DNA of 64,000 bases from Bipolaris cookei (Eukaryota; Ascomycota; Dothideomycetes; Pleosporales; Pleosporaceae), in contig NRSV01000017.1 in assembly GCA_002286855.1 (NCBI GenBank), forward strand, positions 24,801-88,800, read 5' to 3'. Below, piece after piece: positions 57,660 to 64,000 of this stretch. The notes below the pieces were generated by a model, which made no database searches, had not been told where the DNA came from, and saw only the letters and a list, made by a program, of their open reading frames with translations. Position 1 is the first letter of the stretch. Every line of letters begins with the position of its first letter. Both the position numbers and the translations under genes were made by a program.

Positions 57660-58295
57660 ATGAAGGCCTCCTCAATTCTCTTGTCTCTTGCAGCGGTTGC
57701 TATTGCTAGCGCACAAGACTGTTCACAAGCCTCGGAACCGTTCTACAACATCACTTCCAAGCCTTTTCACCTTGTTGTACGATCCAAAGATGGAAAAGTT
57801 AACGACACGCTGAGTGCTTGCCACGTCGGCGCATCCCTGGAGTCACTCTGCCTTAGCAACGGAAACTTTGGCAGCAGCCCTACCCCTATCCCTGGTGCAG
57901 AGTTCTACTTCAACACCTCCATCTACTCTGATGCACCAGAACCCTCATTTGGGATTCCCGGCATCCTAACTTGGATACTCTCGACTAGCACCTTCAATAT
58001 TTCATCTTCGGCGGCGTTTCAATATGACACCACCTCTTCCCTGGCTGTCCCCATCATCAGCTCCGGCAGTGACAATCCCACACTGGTGGCATTTGATTCC
58101 CAGGATGATTTGGCTATCCAGGCCTATGTTCGCGGCAGTAATGGCACGGGCAAATACGAGCAATTTTACCGCTGGTACGCATGCAAGACTTTCTACGGCA
58201 GCTACAACTACAAGAACCTTGCCTGGAATTTGGGTTCACGCAAGCCCGATAACCCGAGCTGTGTTGCGGTCAATGTTACGAGGGTGTTTGTCTAG
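57660..58295 (+). CDS. small secreted glycoprotein, unknown function
   Basis: A single exon of 211 aa. A clear signal peptide (MKASSILLSLAAVAIASA, cleavage probably before Gln19) precedes a mature protein of about 190 aa. It has Cys residues at DCSQ, SACHVG, SLCLSNG, YACKTF and PSCVAV, and at least six N-glycosylation sequons (NIT, NDT, NTS, NIS, NGT, NVT). Blocks such as PFHLVVRSKDGKVNDTLSACH and FYRWYACKTFYGSYNYKNLAW resemble fungal secreted proteins of a DUF family (I think DUF7907). It could be a cell-wall or host-interaction protein, but that is speculation. It lies beside a tandem repeat and a P450 relic. Confidence 0.82.
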   Translation: MKASSILLSLAAVAIASAQDCSQASEPFYNITSKPFHLVVRSKDGKVNDTLSACHVGASLESLCLSNGNFGSSPTPIPGAEFYFNTSIYSDAPEPSFGIPGILTWILSTSTFNISSSAAFQYDTTSSLAVPIISSGSDNPTLVAFDSQDDLAIQAYVRGSNGTGKYEQFYRWYACKTFYGSYNYKNLAWNLGSRKPDNPSCVAVNVTRVFV

Positions 58296-58410
58296 GGTGT
58301 GGACGAGGGCATTCAAAACGAATGATGGGTATAATGTCAAGATGTGAGCAGGAGCTGGATCTCTATTGGTAATAATTCATGACGGATACGGATAGACTTG
58401 AGCGGTAATT

Positions 58411-58497
58411 ACATTCCTTAAAAGTGTAGAACAATAAGTACATTCCTTAAAAGCATAGAACGATAGGTACATTCCTTAAAAGCATAGAGCGATAATT
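58411..58497. repeat. three tandem copies of a 29-bp unit
   Basis: Units at 58411-58439, 58440-58468 and 58469-58497 each begin ACATTCCTTAAAAG and differ at a few positions, mostly transitions. A partial fourth copy starts at 58498. The array lies about 115 bp after the secreted-protein stop codon, possibly in its 3' untranslated region. Confidence 0.9.
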
Positions 58498-58509
58498 ACA
58501 TTCTCTTAA

Positions 58510-59376
58510 TACAACCTACAACTTCTTGAGCTAGTCTCGTAACTACCATGACTGTGCGTGCATGTACTCGCGTAACGCAACTTACCTTCTAGTTACCCTT
58601 TAGCAGAGAATATGGCAGAGTCAACATGGTTTACTATTGGAATAAATATGTTGCAAAGCTCATTACTTGGGTTTACAACTAGTGGCTCAGCACAGTGAGT
58701 GATGTGTCTTGACTGGCTGTAAGTAAAGTATGCAACAGGTTAATCGCTCACGATGCCAAAAGGCTACTAAATATCATACCTAATACATTTCCACTCATGA
58801 TCGATTCAAGATCTAGTTTATCAGACTTTGAAGAGGTACAGATAACGACGTGGCCAGTAGTATTGGTAAACTGACAATGATCTCGGCAGGCTACGTATGC
58901 ATGTGATCTTATATCAACTTAAATCCAATCACATTATCAGTCAATGTATCAGTACACTGGTCTGTGCTCTCCCTCTAACGTATGCAAAGTCATATGTGGA
59001 GCGCAAATACACTCCGGAGTTTTGGAAACCACGTAGGTCGTGAGTACACCGTTGTGTAGGGTTACTGTGTTCTCATACCGGCGAGTACGTAGGTGTGTCG
59101 ACTCACGCTCAAGCATCAGTTCCCCACAACCCACCCCACCAAACCCCGCATTCTTTCCCCAAGTCCCCTTTCTTAGCTGCCTCGCAACTCGGAAGCTGGA
59201 AGCGGTCCTCTCGTGAATCTCCAATATGCAAAGGTTGTGCTTGGCTGTGGAGCCATTTGTTCAAGATGTCTTTGATGTGATATATGGGTAGTAAAACTGC
59301 ACTTTTATTCTTTTTTATTTTCTTGAAAGGGGGGTTATTGAATATAATGTTCAATTTGACTTGAATAAAAATAACA
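58510..59376. other. intergenic AT-rich region
   Basis: It lies between the tandem repeat and the P450 relic. Short frames only; nothing recognised. Confidence 0.4.
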
Positions 59377-60051
59377 ATAATACTGATTTTAATATTAGCT
59401 ACACTCCTTGGACCCGTACTCGACTATGGCTACATGCTCTGGCAGCGGCGTCAGCTCCCTCCCGGACCATTCCCCTGGGCCTATCGTACGAAACCACTTC
59501 CACCGGCACCCGAGCGACTTCCCAAACTCCGATAAATTTATCCCTGAGCGGGTTTTAGATGGTGAGGGCAGTGCAACGAGGCCGTGTCCGAATAAATACG
59601 GCATGAACCCATTTGCATGGGGGAGACGGTGATGTAGCGGATAACCGCTTGCAGAGCAAGGATTACTATAATCGTTGGCGAGAATGATATGGTTATTTGA
59701 GATTCTACCTGGGTTATATGAGAGTGTAAGAAATAAATTGCCCCCCCCCTCCTCCTCCCCTCCCCTATTTCCTTTACGCAACCCACTTTTTCTTTGCCTT
59801 TCATGTGTAGAACAAAGTACTAATGTGGGGACTTTGCGTAGGGGAATCAAGTCAAGCTTGATGTTTTTGTCTACACGAAGAGCGAGAATATGTGGCCTGA
59901 GCCGTTTAAGGTGAGTTTTGTACCGAGGTCGGAGAGGATTAAGGGGGTTATGCTGAGTGAGGCTGCGGTGGCGAGGGAGGTGTTGAGGTGTTATGATAGG
60001 GAGACCAAGGTTACGGTTGAGAAGGCGCTGGAGAGTCCTGTTACTGTTTGA
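59377..60051 (+). pseudogene. cytochrome P450 relic with internal deletion and stops
   Basis: The left end reads as a P450 membrane anchor and hinge (ILATLLGPVLDYGYMLW, then QRRQLPPGPFPWP). Within a few residues, after a frame change, it jumps to C-terminal P450 sequence: FHRHPSDFPNSDKFIPERVL, then PNKYGMNPFAWGRR, the start of the heme-binding loop. Next comes TGA-Cys-Ser-Gly-TAA-Pro-Leu-Ala-Glu-Gln-Gly-Leu-Leu-TAA, the heme Cys region broken by three stops. A GTAAG...GTAG intron (59726-59841) still joins to VKLDVFVYTKSENMWPEPFK and a final helix ending at TGA 60051. Some 300 middle residues are missing. It is non-functional. Two of the stops fit CAA-to-TAA changes. Confidence 0.82.
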
Positions 60052-60413
60052 ATGGCTGGTATTATTTTTTCTTCTCGGATAATGTAAATTGCAAAATGGA
60101 TACTTTGGAAGTGGGAGTGCCAGGTCTGGAATACCAAATTCTTACCAGACGTGGAAAGAATGTGCAGCTTATCGTTGCTGTAATTGTGTTCATGTATTTT
60201 TATTTCATGGGTATCTCATATACATATGAAACTGTGCCTTTTTGCCGCTACTCGCAGTCCTAAAATCACTTTTCCCTCCATATTCCCGGTTTTCAAATCG
60301 AACATACACCTTTCTCAGGCAAATGGACAGTCCGAATTTTCTCCCTTTCTTCATATTCTTGTCTCAGAATCACATATACTCGTCATCTCATTACAATCCC
60401 TTCTTTTTCCATT
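60052..60413. other. intergenic: 3' flanks of the P450 relic and eL6
   Basis: T-rich sequence, no gene supported. Confidence 0.4.
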
Positions 60414-61084
60414 TTAAAACACCATCTCATGTGGCCTCTCGTTGCCTCGGAGGCTGAAACTCGCGCTCAGATAAGCCTCCAGATCAGGTGTCTTCTTAAT
60501 ACTAGCCATGATACTCTTATCCACGGCCTTTTGGTCCTCAATCCGCTGGGGATCAACTTCCTTCTTGGCAGGCGTCTCACTGTCCTCTTTAAAGAAATCG
60601 TCCTCGTCTTTCTTCTCCCGCGCCCAATACTCATCCTTGGATACGCGTGAAATGACGTCGGCGTCTACGGCGGAGATATCGACGAAGGTCGAAGTGGCAA
60701 TGACGTAACGGTGGTTTACGCGGCGCAGAGGAACGCCGTTGGATTTGAAGGGGCCGGTAATGAGGAGGACGCCTTGGTCAAGTTGGCGTAGGAGCACGAC
60801 GCGTTTACCGCGGAAGCGGCCCGAGAGGAGGATCAGGACGGTTCCGGGAGCGAGCGAGTCGCGGTATTTGGTCGGGTGTGCGGTTTTGCGCGCCTGTAGT
60901 CAGATCGTGTTAGTTTATGGTTTTTGCACCCCTGTTTCTAGTTCAATTGACCGTTTTCTCGTATCTCTTCTTCTTGTCCATCTTGCCAAATATCACGATT
61001 ACATCTGTAAGAACTTCCACATACCTTCTTCATCTGCGCCTCCTCCTCAGCAGGGTAGTACTTTGATGCTTTTTGGTCGGCCAT
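60414..61084 (-). CDS. RPL6: 60S ribosomal protein L6 (eL6)
   Basis: Two coding exons, 61084-61025 and 60893-60414, give 179 aa starting MADQKASKYYPAEEEAQMKK. After the intron the eL6 core follows: PGTVLILLSGRFRGKRVVLL, QLDQGVLLITGPFKSNGVPL and RRVNHRYVIATSTFVDIS. The end is a charged Lys/Glu segment and PDLEAYLSASFSLRGNERPH. Length agrees with yeast eL6 (176 aa). It is a structural protein of the large cytosolic ribosomal subunit. A further intron (61118-61185) probably interrupts the 5' leader. It is the second ribosomal protein gene in this window. Confidence 0.94.
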
Positions 61085-61117
61085 TGTGTGCGAAATTGCG
61101 GATTTTGTGAGATTCTG

Positions 61118-61185
61118 CTGAAATTATTAGTTGAAACCATCAATGGAAGTGACTAATTCCAAGCAGGTACAGGGCAGTTTCTTAC
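61118..61185 (-). other. 5'-leader intron of eL6
   Basis: The minus strand reads GTAAGAAACT ... CAACTAATAATTTCAG, with a strong branch site and acceptor, 33 nt upstream of the start codon. Leader introns are common in fungal ribosomal protein genes. Confidence 0.6.
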
Positions 61186-61731
61186 ATTCCTTTACGCGAT
61201 TGTTGAGTTTGACGCCGTCGTCGTTGTCGCGAATTGGAGATGTGCGAGCACTTCGCTAAGGCCAGCCCTATGGTGGCGCTAAAGTGGTTCTATCCCCGCA
61301 AAATTAATATGTACATGTGCGTTCACCTTGCGCATGCATCTGCTTACTCGTCAATGCTCAATTTGTTAATTAAACGAGACCTGTATTCTCCAATAGTTGC
61401 TTTCTTTAGACTCAATCCTTGTCACTAGCAACCACCACTGAGAAGTCACCTGGTATTACTTCAATTCTCGAGTTCTGGGTAATTACATCAACTTCAGCCA
61501 AAAGGTACACTGCCCAACCACCAGTGGATGGCAAGGGTATCGTAAAAATCAATAACAATCCACGCCGCAGAATCCCACCGCAAAAACCCGCCATGCTGTC
61601 TAATTGACGCCAAAAGGTTAAAAATATGCCTCCGCCCCCCAAATACCGGTTCTATCTACATTACGCATATCGCGGATCATGGTATGCATCGCTCGTAGGT
61701 GTACCGCGGTCCTCATGCTGCATTCGTTTGT
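61186..61731. promoter_or_regulatory. eL6 promoter and 3' flank of the tetraspan gene
   Basis: Intergenic sequence upstream of eL6, both neighbours on the minus strand. No gene found. Confidence 0.4.
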
Positions 61732-62657
61732 TTATTTCCTGACATCACTTTCCCGTCTGTGACTCGCAGCAATGCTACTGGCGGCGATGCTGACAACGTC
61801 GCTCATGCTATCCTGATCCCGCTGATAGCTGTACTGCATTCCGGAGTCTGGGCCCTTGAAACCGTTGTCCCAAGCCGAGATGCGTGAAAGAAGCCTAACC
61901 CACAATTAAAACAGTCCACATGCGCACGTTTTCTGGCCATGGGAAGCGAGGGCGCTCACCGATCGTCTGGAGGACCGTAGTAGTCTTCGGGAATGAGTTC
62001 GTAGTCGCCCTCAGCAGGCAGGTAAAAGGCGGAAGCGGCAATGCCAATGGATGTCAGGATGAGAATAGTCCAGCTGGCAGTGCACAGAGACCAAGACAGA
62101 TCGAGATGCCAGCCGTTCCAGAAGCGATCGTCATGGTCAAAGAGGAAAGCCTGGCAAGTATTGTTAGGTGGTGGATTTAGCGTCTAGAGGCAAAAAGAAA
62201 CATACCACTATAGCCATGCCAGCGCACTGGACAATGGCGCTAAAGGACAAGACACCGACAGCAACTTGCCAGCCAGCGGCCCTGCGCTGGACACCACCAG
62301 AAATGATGACGACAAAAGCGACGATGGCGCAAAGCTCAACGACAACACCGAAGGAGGTCAGGAAGCCAACAGTGCGCCACATGTTGCAAAAGGAAGGATC
62401 TTTTGTGCAGTCGCTCGACTTGGGAAAGGAAACACAGGTGCCTGTGATGGCAGAGCAGCGAGTGTGGAGGCCATAGGAGTATTCGCGCTCGCCGTTGGGG
62501 CTGTAACTGACCCAGCGCGGCATCGAGATACTTGCAATAGTCATGATGGTGGCTAGGACATGTCAGTGTCTGGCAAGTGCATTTCAAGATGGGTTGTGTA
62601 GTGCATACAGGCCAAGGTGAGAACGAGACCGGCGGCGTAGACTGTTCTTCGCGTCAT
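61732..62657 (-). CDS. claudin-like four-span membrane protein
   Basis: Four-exon model, 62657-62609, 62552-62206, 62150-61960 and 61894-61732, gives 249 aa. Span 1 is VYAAGLVLTLASTIMTIASI, followed by an extracellular loop with W-x-G-like text, CSAITGTCVSFPKSSDC and FCNMWRTVGFL. Spans 2-4 are GVVVELCAIVAFVVIISGG, GVLSFSAIVQCAGMAIVVAF and TASWTILILTSIGIAASAFY. This matches fungal tetraspan proteins distantly like claudin/Sur7, acting in the plasma membrane. Exons 1-3 are solid. Without the last intron (61895-61959) the protein ends at 61956 with 196 aa; with it, a Ser-rich 54-residue cytosolic tail (SMSDVVSIAASSIAASHRRE) is added, which I prefer. Confidence 0.75.
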
Positions 62658-64000
62658 GGTGGGAGTGGATGTGTCGAGGAGTCGAGGGTGTGGCGTTGAG
62701 GGCTCGCAGCGGGGGCCTTAAGGACAGGCGGGAGTGGGAGTGCGCGATTTGAAGTACTGGATAAAAAGCGCAGACAAGAGACCAAAGGGTTGCAAGCGTG
62801 GTAGTGGCGTGGGTACGGCGCGTGCAGAGGATGCGGGGGAAGGCGCAGAGGACGGATGAAGCCGGGGGCCTAGAGGAGGACGAGGGCGAAGCACAGCATA
62901 ATGATGATGATGACGGCACCGGTCATGGAGGGTTGAAACGAGCCATGAGTGATCAGAGCAGGACTTTTGTCGTTGTCGCACTAGCACCACGATTGATTCT
63001 TGCCATGACGACAGGGGGACGCCATTCGGCCTGCCCTGCCCTGCCTGGTGCCTTGTCCTGCCCCGCTCCACCCCCGACGCGCAACAAAAGGAAAGAAACA
63101 AAGCCCGACCCCATTGCATGCACGCTATACTTACCATGTATGTACGCTCATATGCAAGTACACCACTTACTTACACCTACATACATACATACATACATAC
63201 ATAGTACATACAGTACCACCATTGTCTGCCGCCCATGGCCCAGTCACGCCATGGATGCACCACCCACCAACCAACCAAGCTGCTTTGCTCTGCTCGCCTA
63301 GTATTCCACCACAGGCTATCTTGTCCCTCCCCCCGCCCCTGTCGCGCATACAGGAATGTCCTCCGCGGTGACATGCTGCAACCATCGCATTGTCAAATGG
63401 CGGTGTCAAACTCCATGTTGGATCCTCCGATCGCCGATGCACCCTCAGCCCTTAGCACTGTCCGTCGCCTTGCCAGCTTCACTTGCGGCCCTGCAAAAAA
63501 CTTTGCACACCACTCCTGGTGCGGCTAATGGGTTGCACCTGGGCCCAGTTTGGCCTTCAGAGATAAGAAACTTGGTCACACGTCCAGGCATGTCCACCGA
63601 TGACCATGTCTGCACACACCTGTAAACCGGTGGGGCGGGCGCTGCGTTGATCATGGCCTCGCGCTTGCTGAGTGCCCTCGTGAATCTCGCTGGCCAAGGC
63701 CGTTGCTGCTCAAGCACTCCGATTCCAATCATGCCTCGTCTCTTGCACCCTCCCTGCTGTAAGCGAGCCTCAAGTCGCGCGTATTGGGCCGTGTCGCAGT
63801 CAGCGCATATCGTATGTATTGATAACCATGCATCTCGCCGACGGCCGCTCCTTCCTCACTCGTCCGCCAAGCATTCCCACGCCAACGTCCCCCCCTTCTT
63901 GATTACCCCCAACCACGACATTAGTTGAGACCCTGACAGACAAAATCTACGTGCTACAAACCGTTGGCGTCTCAATTCATGGACGCAGAAAGTATCTAGA
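62658..64000. other. intergenic region to the window end
   Basis: It includes the tetraspan-gene promoter, which is strongly C/T-rich on the coding strand. The remainder has no supportable gene on either strand. Confidence 0.4.
63178..63202. repeat. TACA tetranucleotide microsatellite
   Basis: About six uninterrupted copies of TACA, with shorter TACATACA pieces nearby. It is likely length-variable between strains. Confidence 0.9.

Noticed and set aside
63167..63442. minus-strand frames over the TACA microsatellite
   Set aside because: They are created by the tetranucleotide repeat (MYVC-type repeats) and not by a gene.

Overview
This is a fungal nuclear window. Genes are dense, on both strands, and mostly split by short introns (about 45-80 nt) with GTAYGT-like donors, CTAAC/CTGAC branch sites and YAG acceptors. 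The set includes cytosolic ribosomal proteins, a complex I subunit, a Sas3-type acetyltransferase, INCENP, PSP1, a GH43 enzyme and a P450 relic. This fits a filamentous ascomycete. A Dothideomycete (Pleosporales) is my best guess from the ORP1-like gene and overall style, but the sequence alone does not prove the lineage.

Layout. 0-0.9 kb: 5' part of a pogo/Fot1-type DNA transposon, transposase ORF open to the window edge. 1.5-7.0 kb: SAS3-like MYST acetyltransferase (-), divergent from NDUFA1 (MWFE) (+), which converges with an arylamine N-acetyltransferase (-). 7.5-10.6 kb: Uds1-domain coiled-coil protein (+). 11.1-13.2 kb: 5'-nucleotidase-type metallophosphoesterase (-). 13.9-16.1 kb: ING-family PHD protein (-). 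17.7-20.5 kb: ORP1-like protein and an interrupted reading frame. 20.9-25.8 kb: MOSC/mARC-like protein (+), GH43 (+), type II membrane protein (-). 27.3-36.2 kb: J-domain protein, eL15, a small coiled-coil protein and PSP1 (all -). 36.2-43.3 kb: no coding gene supported; its left part looks like a multi-intron 5' leader of PSP1. 43.3-55 kb: MARVEL protein (+), INCENP (-), CCCH zinc-finger protein (+), GNAT acetyltransferase (+), AVT-type amino-acid transporter (-). 57.7-62.7 kb: secreted protein (+), P450 relic (+), eL6 (-), claudin-like tetraspan protein (-). 62.7-64 kb: non-coding.

The genes are mostly core housekeeping functions: translation, chromatin acetylation, mitosis and respiration. 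I see no secondary-metabolite cluster, CRISPR array, rRNA or tRNA, and no convincing new multigene system. What deserves attention is gene structure: a 4-nt exon in NDUFA1, a 9-nt exon in eL15, two 57-nt introns that can be read through in frame, a probable GC-AG intron in INCENP, a long spliced leader for PSP1, and three decayed or interrupted reading frames. Exon boundaries were derived by hand from splice motifs, frame closure and remembered family sequences.
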